NCBI GenBank assembly: GCA_947259405.1
Contig: CAMYLY010000017.1
Location: 18,825 to 82,824 of the forward strand
Source: an uncultured Gemmatimonadales bacterium
GTDB taxonomy: Bacteria; Gemmatimonadota; Gemmatimonadetes; Gemmatimonadales; GWC2-71-9
Reading direction: 5' to 3'
Length of the DNA stretch: 64,000 nt
Shown here piece after piece: positions 8,211 to 16,492 of the stretch. Both the position numbers and the translations under genes were made by a program. A model generated the notes under the pieces. The model was not told the origin of the DNA. It did not search any database and was given only the letters and a program-made list of their open reading frames with translations. Each line of letters starts with the position of its first letter. Position 1 is the first letter of the stretch.

Positions 8211-8275
8211 AGCCCCTCCTACAATGTACAAAATATCTTACATAGGGTAATAAATATATGTCATAGTGTCAATGG
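8211..8275 (-). promoter_or_regulatory. AT-rich promoter/operator of the HTH operon
   Basis: This 60-bp stretch is sharply AT-rich against a GC-rich background. It contains an interrupted palindrome, TGTA-N10-TACA, at 8225-8242, and on the minus strand a perfect TTGACA at 8272-8267 upstream of several TA-rich candidates for a -10 box. It lies directly before the 35-residue ORF and is the natural binding site for the Cro/C1-type protein of the same operon. The -10 position is ambiguous. Confidence 0.5.
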
Positions 8276-8362
8276 GGTCGATGGAGAGGAACGGTGGGAC
8301 TGGCTCTAGGCGGGCGTGTCAGCCCGTGCGTCTTGTCGCGTCGGGGGTTTGCGTGCGCGATC

Positions 8363-8450
8363 CTAAGTGAGCAGCCGCTCGGCGAAGTCGAGGCGTTCGT
8401 GAATCTCGTCTAGCTCGGACTCGCGGCCGTCAAGGGCACGCCCGACCTCG
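8363..8450 (-). pseudogene. possible coiled-coil gene remnant in an otherwise empty gap
   Basis: The gap from 8276 to 8538 has no intact gene. Within it, on the minus strand, a frame closed by TAG at 8363-8365 reads A-L-D-G-R-E-S-E-L-D-E-I-H-E-R-L-D-F-A-E, then R-L-L-T, a convincing coiled-coil tail like those of small E-x-R-L-D-F-x-E-R proteins. The frame is bounded upstream by a stop near 8475 and has no start codon in between, so it looks like a leftover 3' end. I see nothing else in the gap. Confidence 0.3.
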
Positions 8451-8538
8451 TCGCGGGGGCGACGGCACGTCCCTTAGCTCGCGGCACACCGCCACGGCGC
8501 GCATCTTCCTGGATCTTCTACGGAGCGGGGCGATCCCG

Positions 8539-9999
8539 ATGCCTTCTGCACGTTCTGGGTTTGCCGTCTTGACCTTGTTCCTGACCGCGTGCGGACGGGG
8601 AGCGACGGAGGATCCCGCCTCGCGCGCCATTGCCGGCACCGCGCGGCCCAACATCGTCGTGGTCGTGGTCGACGATCTGCGCTGGGACGAGCTCGGGATT
8701 ACGGGTCATCCCTACCTCGAAACACCGAACATCGATCGGCTAGCCCGTGACGGTGCGCGGTTCGCGAACGCCTTCCACGCAGTTCCCCTCTGCTCTCCGA
8801 ATCGCGCCAGCATCCTGACCGGCCAGTACCCCTCGCGTCACGGCATTATCGACAACGTCGCGCGAAACCGCATGAGTCATCGGCTGGAGACCTTCCCGAG
8901 AGCGCTCCAAGCCGAAGGTTACGAGACGGCGTTCTTTGGCAAATGGCACATGGGCAACGACCCCACCCCACGGCCCGGCTTCGACGAATGGGCGGCCATC
9001 CCGGGCCAGGGTAGGACGACAAATCCGGAGCTGTTTGAGGACGGACGACTGCATGCCGTGGATGGGTATATCACGGATGTCCTCACCGATCGCGCGGTCG
9101 AGTTCGTCGAACGCGATCGGGACGCGCCGTTCCTCATCTATCTGGCGCACAAGGCGGTGCATCCGGATGCGCGACAGCTGGATGACGGATCGGTGGATCC
9201 CAATTTCCCTTCCGGCTACGTGCCAGCACCACGTCACCTCGGTCGATACGACCGCGAAACCTTCCCGCGTCGCGCGAACGTTGTGTCGTCGTTCGACGAG
9301 TTGGGAGGCAAACCGGCGCTCCGCCGGGCGTTGGTGAGTAAGAGCCCCGACGGCATCCAGCCAACGGGCGAAAACACGATTCGACGACGTGCCGAAATGA
9401 TGCTGGCCGTCGATGAGAGTGTCGGGCGAATCGTCAACGCCCTCGATGCCGAGGGAATTCTGGACGACACGTTCATCGTCTTCACGAGCGATAACGGCTA
9501 CTTCTACGGTGAGCATGGTCTGTCGCTTGAACGCCGAATGCCGTATGAAGAGTCCATCCGCACGCCGCTCATCGTGCGTTACCCGCGCCTGGTGAGTGGG
9601 CAGACGGACATCGAAGCGCTGATCTTGTCGGTCGACATCGCACCCACCGTGCTCGACGTCGCAGGCGTGCCCATCGGAGCGCACATCCAGGGGCGCTCAC
9701 TTGTACCGGTACTCCAAGGCATGACGCGCGGATGGCGTGCGTCGATCTTCGTGGAGTTCTACACGTATGAGAACCCGTTTTCGTGGCTCGTCGATATGGA
9801 TTACCGCGCCGTGCGGACCCAGCAGTACAAGTACATCCACTGGATGCAGCACCCTGGGGAGAACGAGCTCTATGACCTCAATGCTGATCCGTTCGAAATG
9901 CAGAACCTCATCAACGACCCGATGATGACTGGCGTCCTCTCTGACCTACGCCGCCAACTGGCCGACGCGGCGGTGCATGCCATGGGGTTGACGCGGTAG
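8539..9999 (+). CDS. sulfatase (type I, lipoprotein)
   Basis: A 486-residue S1-family sulfatase with a lipoprotein signal (lipobox L-T-A-C, Cys 18), so probably anchored in the periplasm or on the outer membrane. It hydrolyses sulfate esters using formylglycine made from Cys 85 in the motif L-C-S-P-N-R-A-S-I-L-T-G; Asn where Ser, Thr or Ala is usual is a mild departure from C-x-(P)-(S/T/A)-R. Other landmarks: metal-binding V-V-D-D-L (about 43-47), G-K-W-H-M-G (about 133-138) and the late T-S-D-N-G-Y with bridging Asp/Asn (about 315-320). The C-terminal region has the usual sulfatase small domain (Y-K-Y-I-H-W... E-L-Y-D-L-N-A-D-P). Substrate cannot be read from sequence. It stands alone, about 37 kb from the other sulfatases. 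Its stop context is TAGAAGGG, shared with several genes here. Confidence 0.92.
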   Translation: MPSARSGFAVLTLFLTACGRGATEDPASRAIAGTARPNIVVVVVDDLRWDELGITGHPYLETPNIDRLARDGARFANAFHAVPLCSPNRASILTGQYPSRHGIIDNVARNRMSHRLETFPRALQAEGYETAFFGKWHMGNDPTPRPGFDEWAAIPGQGRTTNPELFEDGRLHAVDGYITDVLTDRAVEFVERDRDAPFLIYLAHKAVHPDARQLDDGSVDPNFPSGYVPAPRHLGRYDRETFPRRANVVSSFDELGGKPALRRALVSKSPDGIQPTGENTIRRRAEMMLAVDESVGRIVNALDAEGILDDTFIVFTSDNGYFYGEHGLSLERRMPYEESIRTPLIVRYPRLVSGQTDIEALILSVDIAPTVLDVAGVPIGAHIQGRSLVPVLQGMTRGWRASIFVEFYTYENPFSWLVDMDYRAVRTQQYKYIHWMQHPGENELYDLNADPFEMQNLINDPMMTGVLSDLRRQLADAAVHAMGLTR

Positions 10000-10168
10000 A
10001 AGGGTCCAACGACCTGATGAAGCTCCATGAAACCAAATGCCCCCGCGAGGCGTCTAACATCTGTACCATCCGAGGACTAGCCGCTCCGGTGCCGCCGCGC
10101 AACGTCAAACATCACAACTGGTTAGAGCCATTCGAACTAACCCCAACTTCCCAAGGACGAGGTGTAGC

Positions 10169-12556
10169 ATGCGCAGTTCCCTGTTTGTAACGGCGCTGGC
10201 GGCGCTCGTCGCCGCTCCCGCCCAAGCCCAGCAGTTTGGCGCGTCTACGGCCATTGGCGACGATGTGATCCTGATCAGTGAGCCAGTGAAGCAGAATGAA
10301 GCGGCGACCATTTATGTCTACCAGCGCTCGGGGAGTGATTGGCAACAGGTTGGCACGCTTCAGGCCCCTGCGCACGACGGTGGTGACTACTTCGGCCGGT
10401 TCGTCGCGATGGATGATCAGCACTTGATCGTCGGCGGTACGCTGTTCGAGGAGAGCGCGGGACAAGTGTGGGTATTCCGTCGGAACGGCCGAGAGTTCGA
10501 GCTGGTCGACACGCTGCGACCAGATGATGTGGAGGCTGGGGATTCCTTCGGCCGGTTTGGGGCGCTGCACGGCGATCTGCTCATGGTGTCAGCGCTGGGC
10601 CACAACGAGAATCGTGGGGCGATCTGGGTGTTCCAGCGCAACGCGAACGGGACGTGGACTCAGCAAGTCAAACTCTCTCCCGGCAATGATGCCCCGGCGT
10701 CGGAGTTTTTCGGATGGTCCGTTGCCTTCGACGGTGAGCGCCTGATCACAGGTGCCCTGCAGGCGAGTCAGCAGCTTCAGAACCGTGGGGCCGCGTACAT
10801 CCTCCGCCGCAACGGGCCGGGCGATTGGACGCAAGAAGCCCGACTGTCGCTCGACGAAGATGACTCGCAGCCAGGCGACGTGTATGGTTTCGCGGTTGGG
10901 TGGCTGGATGGAATGGCGCTCGTTGGTGCACCGGGGCGCGACAACGGGATTGGCGAGGTCCGTACGTACACACGGAACTCTGCTGGAGCGTGGCTGCCGG
11001 GCGTCATCTTGAGCGCCTATGACCGCGTGAACGGAGCGCAGTTCGGTGGGAACCTCCTCACTGTCGACGGTGACCTTTGGGTTGGCGCGCCAGGTGCCGA
11101 TCAGGCTGGCCGCATTTATCAGATCGAATACCACGCCGAGACTGGGCGCTTTGGTGCGGTCACCAAGATCGCGGGCATGGAGGAAGATGTCGGCGATGGT
11201 TTCGGGAGCGCAGCGGCCGTCATGGACAACACCGCCGTCGTCGGCTCGACTGGTGACGATTTCGGCCTTGGGTCAGCCACCGTTTTGACGCGAAGCGGTG
11301 ATCGGTGGATGGCGACCGACAAGTTCTACGGACCGGATCCCTCGGCGCTCGATCCGCTGACCGGTGGGGAGATTGCCTGTGCCGGTGGCACTGCCGATCA
11401 GTTCTCGTGCGACAACATCGAGATCTTGTCCTTCCTCCCAGTACAGGGTATCGGTGGCGGGCGCGGTGCCGGCACGAACGACGTGTGGGGATGGACGGAT
11501 CCACAGTCCGGTCGGGAATTCGCGATCGTTGGTCGGACCGACGGCACGTCGTTCATCGACGTGACAAGTCCGTCGAGCCCGGTCTTTCTCGGTGACCTGC
11601 CGAAGACCGAAGGGTCGCGTGGCAACTCCTGGCGAGACATCAAGGTGTACAACAACCACGCGTTCATCGTTGCCGATGGCGCCGGTCAACACGGGATGCA
11701 AGTCTTTGACCTGACACGCCTGCGTGATGTAACCGAAGCGCCGGTCACGTTCGCGGCCGATGCCCACTACGACCGCATCGCCTCCGCCCACAACATCGTG
11801 ATCAACGAGGCGACCGGGTTCGCATACGCTGTAGGGTCGAACAGTGGCGGCGAAACGTGTGGTGGAGGCCTCCATATGATCGACATCACCCAACCGCGTC
11901 GTCCGACGTTCGCTGGATGCTTTGCCGACACGACCACTGGGTATGCCGGCACAGGGTATTCGCACGACGCGATGTGCATCATGTATGACGGACCTGACTC
12001 CGAGTACGACGGCCGTGAGATCTGCTTCGGATCCAACGAGAACGCGCTTTCGATCTCGGATGTGACTGATAAGCAAAACCCCATGCAGATTTCCTCGGCC
12101 GAATATCCCAATGTCGCCTACGCGCACCAGGGATGGATCACCGAGGATCACAAGTACTTCATGATGAATGACGAGGGCGATGAGTCGAACGCGGTGCAGT
12201 CCGGCCAGCCGTTCACCGGGACCCGAACGCTCATCTGGGACATTCAGGATCTTGACGACCCGATCATGGTGAAGGAGCACTTCGGTACGACGTTTACGAT
12301 TGACCACAATTTGTACATCAAGGACAATCTGATGTACCAGTCGAACTACGTAAGCGGGTTGCGCATTCTGGACGTCAGCGATCCGGAGAATCCGCGCGAG
12401 GTCGGGTTCTTCGACACCGTGCCGTGGAGTGAAGAGGTCGAGTTCGACGGCACGTGGAGCAACTATCCGTACTTTGCGAGTGGTACTATCGTCGTCTCGA
12501 GCATAAAGGAAGGGGTGTTCTTCCTGCGGTACCGGCCTCAGCAATTGGTACCGTAG
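10169..12556 (+). CDS. choice-of-anchor B family protein with FG-GAP-type propeller
   Basis: A 795-residue secreted protein. Signal peptide at 1-20 (ending A-P-A-Q-A-Q). Residues about 25-390 are FG-GAP-like beta-propeller blades, seen in repeated D-x-F-G-x-x-(V/A) units such as G-D-Y-F-G-R-F, G-D-S-F-G-R-F, S-E-F-F-G-W-S and G-D-G-F-G-S-A, each followed by a V/I-x-G-A-P-like turn. Residues about 420-790 match the 'choice-of-anchor B' layout: LVIVD-type blades (V-D-V-T-S-P-S-S-P, I-D-I-T-Q-P, I-S-D-V-T-D-K-Q-N-P, I-L-D-V-S-D-P-E-N-P) and the H-D-A-M-C and Y-A-H-Q-G-W-I-T-E-D-H segments typical of that family. Predicted extracellular binding or display protein; no enzyme motif seen. Monocistronic, followed by a hairpin. 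Confidence 0.85.
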   Translation: MRSSLFVTALAALVAAPAQAQQFGASTAIGDDVILISEPVKQNEAATIYVYQRSGSDWQQVGTLQAPAHDGGDYFGRFVAMDDQHLIVGGTLFEESAGQVWVFRRNGREFELVDTLRPDDVEAGDSFGRFGALHGDLLMVSALGHNENRGAIWVFQRNANGTWTQQVKLSPGNDAPASEFFGWSVAFDGERLITGALQASQQLQNRGAAYILRRNGPGDWTQEARLSLDEDDSQPGDVYGFAVGWLDGMALVGAPGRDNGIGEVRTYTRNSAGAWLPGVILSAYDRVNGAQFGGNLLTVDGDLWVGAPGADQAGRIYQIEYHAETGRFGAVTKIAGMEEDVGDGFGSAAAVMDNTAVVGSTGDDFGLGSATVLTRSGDRWMATDKFYGPDPSALDPLTGGEIACAGGTADQFSCDNIEILSFLPVQGIGGGRGAGTNDVWGWTDPQSGREFAIVGRTDGTSFIDVTSPSSPVFLGDLPKTEGSRGNSWRDIKVYNNHAFIVADGAGQHGMQVFDLTRLRDVTEAPVTFAADAHYDRIASAHNIVINEATGFAYAVGSNSGGETCGGGLHMIDITQPRRPTFAGCFADTTTGYAGTGYSHDAMCIMYDGPDSEYDGREICFGSNENALSISDVTDKQNPMQISSAEYPNVAYAHQGWITEDHKYFMMNDEGDESNAVQSGQPFTGTRTLIWDIQDLDDPIMVKEHFGTTFTIDHNLYIKDNLMYQSNYVSGLRILDVSDPENPREVGFFDTVPWSEEVEFDGTWSNYPYFASGTIVVSSIKEGVFFLRYRPQQLVP

Positions 12557-12577
12557 AAGGGTCGCTCACAGAGCGAC
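12554..12577 (+). terminator. hairpin after the choice-of-anchor B gene
   Basis: Immediately after the stop (TAGAAGG), a perfect 7-bp inverted repeat GTCGCTC-aca-GAGCGAC (12561-12577) can form a tight stem-loop. There is no following T run, so Rho-independent activity is uncertain. The rest of the gap to 12723 shows no gene. Confidence 0.45.
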
Positions 12578-12723
12578 GATTGGTGCTGGCGGGCGGGCGT
12601 CGGACAGGGCGCCCGCTCGTTGTATTGTCCGCGCGAGCGTCCGGAAACGACAAAGGGGCGTGGCGTAGATCGGATGAGTTGACATTACGGATCGCCCTGG
12701 TTTCTCTCCGTACCGGTCAACGT

Positions 12724-13737
12724 ATGTTCTGCAATCCTCCCGTTCTGATAGCGTTCCTGGGAGCGCTGTCGCAGGCCCACCCCGACACGTCGAGGGTCGA
12801 ACACCAGGCGGTCGCCATGGGATCGCCTTTGCATATGGTGATATCCGGTCCCGATAGGGCGACCGCCGTGGCAGCGATCGGAGACGTCCTCGACCACGTG
12901 GAAGCAGTCGAACGCATGCTGAGTAGCTGGACGACTGCGAGCGAGATCGGGTGGTTCAACCGAGAACCCGCCGGGGTCCCGGTGAAGATCTCCGCGGAGC
13001 TCTTTGCTGTTCTACGCGAGATCACGACCTGGACGCGGCATGCGCATGGGGCCTTCGATCCTGGCGTCGGTGCGTTGATCGATGCCTGGGACTTGCGTGG
13101 GAACGGCCGGACTCCGGATCCCGAGGAAATTCGCGCTGCGCGTGAGGCGTCGGGAATCGAGAGGTTCACGCTCAATGCGCGGACACGATCGGTCACGCGG
13201 CCGGTGCCGGCCGCGTGGATCGACGCCGGTGGGTTCGGGAAAGGGTTGGCCCTCCGGCGTGTCCGCGACGCGCTACGCGCCCGAGGTATTCGGTCCGCGA
13301 AGATCAACTTCGGCGGACAGGTACTCGTTGTGGGGTCTGAGACGACGGGCGGGTCATGGGTGACTCACGTTGCGGATCCCGCTGACCGTGCACGGTCGGT
13401 TCAGTCCGTCTACGTCCGGGACATGTCCGTGGCGACCACGGGACAGTCCCAACGAAGCGTCGTCGTGAACGGCGAACCGATTGGACACGTCGTCGACCCC
13501 CGCACGGGATACCCAGTGCCCGATTGGGGATCCGTGACCGTGGTGGCACGCGACCCAATGGAGGCGGACATCTTGGCAACTTCACTTCTCGTCCTCGGCC
13601 GAGAGGAGGGCATGGCGTGGGGCAACCAGCACGATGTCGCAGCCATCGTCGTGGACATCACCCCGACGGGAGCGCGTCGCATCGCAATGACTGAGGCCGC
13701 TCACCAATACGTGGGTTCGCCGCGCAAAGGCAGATGA
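12724..13737 (+). CDS. apbE: FAD:protein FMN transferase (ApbE)
   Basis: A 337-residue ApbE if begun at ATG 12724, which gives a hydrophobic N-terminus (F-C-N-P-P-V-L-I-A-F-L-G-A-L-S) and so export to the periplasm; the same frame extends upstream without sense. It moves FMN from FAD onto a Thr or Ser of target proteins. Family marks are all present: A-M-G-S-P-L-H (about 31-37), F-D-P-G-V-G-A-L-I-D-A-W (about 111-122), D-A-G-G-F-G-K-G (about 167-174) and the C-terminal V-V-D-P-R-T-G-Y-P-V, followed by the M-E-A-D-I-L-A-T-S segment whose Asp belongs to the Mg site. It heads a run of four same-strand genes that includes an FMN-binding protein with a fitting acceptor motif, so its likely substrate is its own neighbour. 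Confidence 0.92.
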   Translation: MFCNPPVLIAFLGALSQAHPDTSRVEHQAVAMGSPLHMVISGPDRATAVAAIGDVLDHVEAVERMLSSWTTASEIGWFNREPAGVPVKISAELFAVLREITTWTRHAHGAFDPGVGALIDAWDLRGNGRTPDPEEIRAAREASGIERFTLNARTRSVTRPVPAAWIDAGGFGKGLALRRVRDALRARGIRSAKINFGGQVLVVGSETTGGSWVTHVADPADRARSVQSVYVRDMSVATTGQSQRSVVVNGEPIGHVVDPRTGYPVPDWGSVTVVARDPMEADILATSLLVLGREEGMAWGNQHDVAAIVVDITPTGARRIAMTEAAHQYVGSPRKGR

Positions 13738-13764
13738 CGTGGAGAGAGATGAGGTGATACGACG

Positions 13765-15072
13765 GTGATACGACAACCCATGATGCTGGTGGTATTGCTT
13801 GCGTGTGTGAGCTTCTCGGCTGCACGCTCCCAGCAGTCTGACTCGGCCCGCCTTGCCGAGCTTGAGAAGCAGGTCGAAGCCCTCACCCGTGAGCTAGAGC
13901 GGTTGCGTCTTGGTGAAGACGTAGCCGTATCGGTTGACACGTCTGTGTTGGGCTTTGCGCCGGCCGCATCGAAGGTGTATCGAATCGCTCGCGGCGTGTC
14001 GTTGGGCGGGTACGGCGAGGTGTTGTACGAGCGTTTCGCGGACACGCGGCAGGATGGCGCTCCGTCGGGAAGGACCGATCAGCTCGATGCCTTGAGGGCC
14101 GTCCTCTACGTGGGCTACAAGTTTGATGACCGATGGTTGTTCAACTCCGAGATCGAAGTCGAGCACGCGGCGACGGGACAGGCCGGGTCTGTGTCAATGG
14201 AGTTTGCCTACGTGGACTTCCGACCCTCGGATGCCTTTGGCCTTCGAGCGGGGTTGGTCCTGATCCCCATGGGGATCGTCAACGAACTGCACGAGCCGAC
14301 GACGTTCATGACGACGGAACGCCCTGAAACGGAGCGCCGGATCATTCCGACCACGTGGCGAGAGGGCGGTGTCGGCATCTTCGGAGAAGCCGGGAGTTTC
14401 TCTTACCGCGCGTTTCTCGTGAACGGGCTCGATGGTGCAGGTGGTGGATCCGCGAACGCCGGTGGCTTTAGCGCTTCCGGGCTGCGAGGTGGTCGGCAAA
14501 AAGGCTCGAAGGCCGTGGTGGAGGATCTCTCCGTAGTAGGTCGTGTCGACTTCGAAGCTCAACCGGGACTTCGTGTGGGCGCGTCGGGGTATGTCGGAGA
14601 GTCCGGTCAAAACAACCCGACCGGGGGCGTCGGTGGAACCATCGGCGCCCGGACGATCCTCACGGAAGGACACGTCGACTGGCTGTTCAAGGGCTTATCG
14701 CTGCGGGGCCTGGCAGCCCTCGCCTTCGTCGACGACGTCGCGGAGCTGAACGCGTTCCGGGGTCTGACCGGAAACGAGTCCATTGGCGAGCGCATGCACG
14801 GGTGGTACGTCGAAGGCAGCTACGACGTGCTCCGCTCGGCGACGACGAATCACCAACTCCGTCCGGTCGTCCGCTTCGAACAAGTCAACACGCAAAGCCG
14901 AGTGCCGTCAGGGTTCAGTGCAGATCCCGCCAATGACCTAGACGTTCTTACGTTCGGCGCTGTATGGAAGCCGATCACGAATCTGATCTTCAAGGCCGAC
15001 TATCAGGTGCGGTCCAACGGCGCGCGTACGGAGTCGGACCAGCTCAATCTCGCTGTCGGCTACGTCTTCTAG
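13765..15072 (+). CDS. outer-membrane porin-like protein
   Basis: About 435 residues: signal peptide ending S-A-A-R-S-Q (start GTG 13765; ATG 13780 is an alternative), a short coiled coil at about 28-52 (A-R-L-A-E-L-E-K-Q-V-E-A-L-T-R-E-L-E-R-L) of the sort that often precedes porin barrels, then a beta-barrel ending in G-Y-V-F with the expected C-terminal Phe. The barrel resembles phosphate-selective porin O/P or general porin-like proteins. It sits between apbE and the FMN-binding protein gene, 27 bp and 3 bp away, so it belongs to the same operon and may let a substrate or electron carrier through the outer membrane. Confidence 0.78.
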   Translation: MIRQPMMLVVLLACVSFSAARSQQSDSARLAELEKQVEALTRELERLRLGEDVAVSVDTSVLGFAPAASKVYRIARGVSLGGYGEVLYERFADTRQDGAPSGRTDQLDALRAVLYVGYKFDDRWLFNSEIEVEHAATGQAGSVSMEFAYVDFRPSDAFGLRAGLVLIPMGIVNELHEPTTFMTTERPETERRIIPTTWREGGVGIFGEAGSFSYRAFLVNGLDGAGGGSANAGGFSASGLRGGRQKGSKAVVEDLSVVGRVDFEAQPGLRVGASGYVGESGQNNPTGGVGGTIGARTILTEGHVDWLFKGLSLRGLAALAFVDDVAELNAFRGLTGNESIGERMHGWYVEGSYDVLRSATTNHQLRPVVRFEQVNTQSRVPSGFSADPANDLDVLTFGAVWKPITNLIFKADYQVRSNGARTESDQLNLAVGYVF

Positions 15073-15075
15073 CTG

Positions 15076-15639
15076 ATGATCGCACGTGGCGCACGACTGG
15101 TTTTGGTGGGCTGCCTGCTCGGCGCGATCGCGGGACCGGTGCGGGCACAGGCCCGTCTGACACAGGACGAGGTCCTCGCGTTAGCATTTCCCAACGCTGC
15201 AAGCATCGATCGAAAGACCGCGTTCCTTTCCGAAGTTGAACGAAAGCGGGCGGAGCGAGCGGCCGGCGAGGGCGCGCGTGTCGCGCAGAATGTCGTGACA
15301 TTCTACCTCGCCGTTGACGTGCGCGGTGCCCCGATTGGCGTGGCGTACTTTGACGCCCACATCGTCCGTACGCTCGATGAGGTGCTCATGATTGTGGTCG
15401 GATTGGACGACGCGATCCGCCGTATCGACGTCGTGCGCTTCTCGGAACCCCCGGAATACGAGGCGTCCGATCGATGGCTCGAAACCATCGTCGGGAAGTC
15501 GCTGAACGAGGAGTTGTCGCTCAAAGGAGACGTCGTCAACATCACCGGTGCCTCATTGACCGCGCGTGCTGTTGTCCGCGCCTCGCGTCGCGCTCTCGCC
15601 CTCCACGCCGTGATCGAACCCTTCGCGGAGGCTCGCTAG
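15076..15639 (+). CDS. FMN-binding domain protein, probable ApbE target
   Basis: A 187-residue secreted protein (signal peptide to about residue 25, A-Q-A-R) with an FMN-binding domain like those of NqrC/RnfG. Near the C-terminus is I-T-G-A-S-L-T-A-R-A-V (residues 156-166); T-G-A-S-L-T matches the known flavinylation motif (S/T)GA(S/T)xT, where ApbE links FMN to the last Thr (Thr 162 here). ApbE is encoded two genes upstream. It should work as a periplasmic electron carrier with a covalently held flavin. Its neighbour downstream, 3 bp away, is a multi-His membrane protein that is a reasonable electron source. Confidence 0.85.
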   Translation: MIARGARLVLVGCLLGAIAGPVRAQARLTQDEVLALAFPNAASIDRKTAFLSEVERKRAERAAGEGARVAQNVVTFYLAVDVRGAPIGVAYFDAHIVRTLDEVLMIVVGLDDAIRRIDVVRFSEPPEYEASDRWLETIVGKSLNEELSLKGDVVNITGASLTARAVVRASRRALALHAVIEPFAEAR

Positions 15640-15642
15640 GGC

Positions 15643-16083
15643 ATGTCCCCGTTCGAGCGGTGGCTGACCTGGACCAGTGCCGGCCTGACCACGGTCACGG
15701 GACTGGTCTATACGTGGATGAAGTACTTTCTTGAGCCCGTTTCCGAGTTCGCGGCGATCAATCACCCGCTCCAGCCCTTCGTGCTCAAGGCGCACATCCT
15801 GGTAGCGCCGATCTTAGTGTTCGCATTGGGCGTGATCTCACTGCGACACATGTGGGCCTACTATGTGAACGGGGCCGCGAAAGGGAGGTGGTCCGGTATC
15901 GGAACGGTGTGGCTTGCGGGCGTGATGATCGTGACGGGTTACCTCGTACAGGGGATCACGGCCGACACTTTGCTCCGCGTGATTGCCTACACGCATATCG
16001 GTGTGGGTGCGCTGTTCGCGGTCGGGTTCGTGCTGCATTCGGTGTTTGCGGCCAACGGGACGGAGCCGCTGGACGAGTCCTGA
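15643..16083 (+). CDS. four-helix multi-histidine membrane protein (cytochrome b-like)
   Basis: A 146-residue integral membrane protein with helices at about 12-30, 48-66, 86-104 and 115-135. Histidines lie in or next to helices: H41, H51, H69, H118 and H132. This resembles small di-heme or bis-His cytochrome b/DUF4405-type proteins that carry electrons across the membrane, though heme binding is an inference. It closes the apbE-porin-FMN protein operon and would pass electrons from quinol to the flavinylated periplasmic protein. Confidence 0.65.
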   Translation: MSPFERWLTWTSAGLTTVTGLVYTWMKYFLEPVSEFAAINHPLQPFVLKAHILVAPILVFALGVISLRHMWAYYVNGAAKGRWSGIGTVWLAGVMIVTGYLVQGITADTLLRVIAYTHIGVGALFAVGFVLHSVFAANGTEPLDES

Positions 16084-16253
16084 GCGCTCGCTTCCAGGCT
16101 TGTCCAACATCGCCCAATCTCCGGTAAGTCCCACCCTGTGAAGGCATTGCGGGCCAAACGGTTCGGCCGCCTCGGCCTCCGAGCCGACGGTCCGCCATTG
16201 ATGCCGTTTGTCGATGAACGCTGCCTCTCAACGGGGCAGGACCCGAGGCGGAA

Positions 16254-16342
16254 GAATCAAGAGTGATTCGGTCGAGATTCTCTGTCGATATCGCGAGGCA
16301 AATGGAATCAAGTTTGTCGCGATTTGGCCGCAAAGGTAGCAT
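16254..16342 (+). promoter_or_regulatory. candidate promoter of the ExbB/ExbD operon
   Basis: The 16084-16492 gap holds no convincing gene. It has a short palindrome GAATCA-agag-TGATTC (16254-16269) and a possible sigma-70-like promoter: TTGTCG at 16314-16319, a 17-bp spacer, and TAGCAT at 16337-16342. That would give a leader of about 145 nt before the ATG at 16493. Evidence is pattern only. Confidence 0.3.
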
Positions 16343-16492
16343 TTTTGCATGTCCTGGCCGAGCGCGACCGGTTGGTGCACGGGAACGGCCCGAGACATGC
16401 GAGGGGAGGCGACGGTGGCGCCGCGTCGAGACAGATCGCAATGCGCGACCTCCTGGGGTGCGGCTGCAGGCCTTGGTTACTTCGCGGAGGAG

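Noticed and set aside
11273..12544. 423-residue open frame on the minus strand inside the choice-of-anchor B gene
   Set aside because: Composition is Arg/His/Val-rich with no domain sense; the opposite strand has clear repeats and a signal peptide. It is a shadow of high-GC coding DNA.
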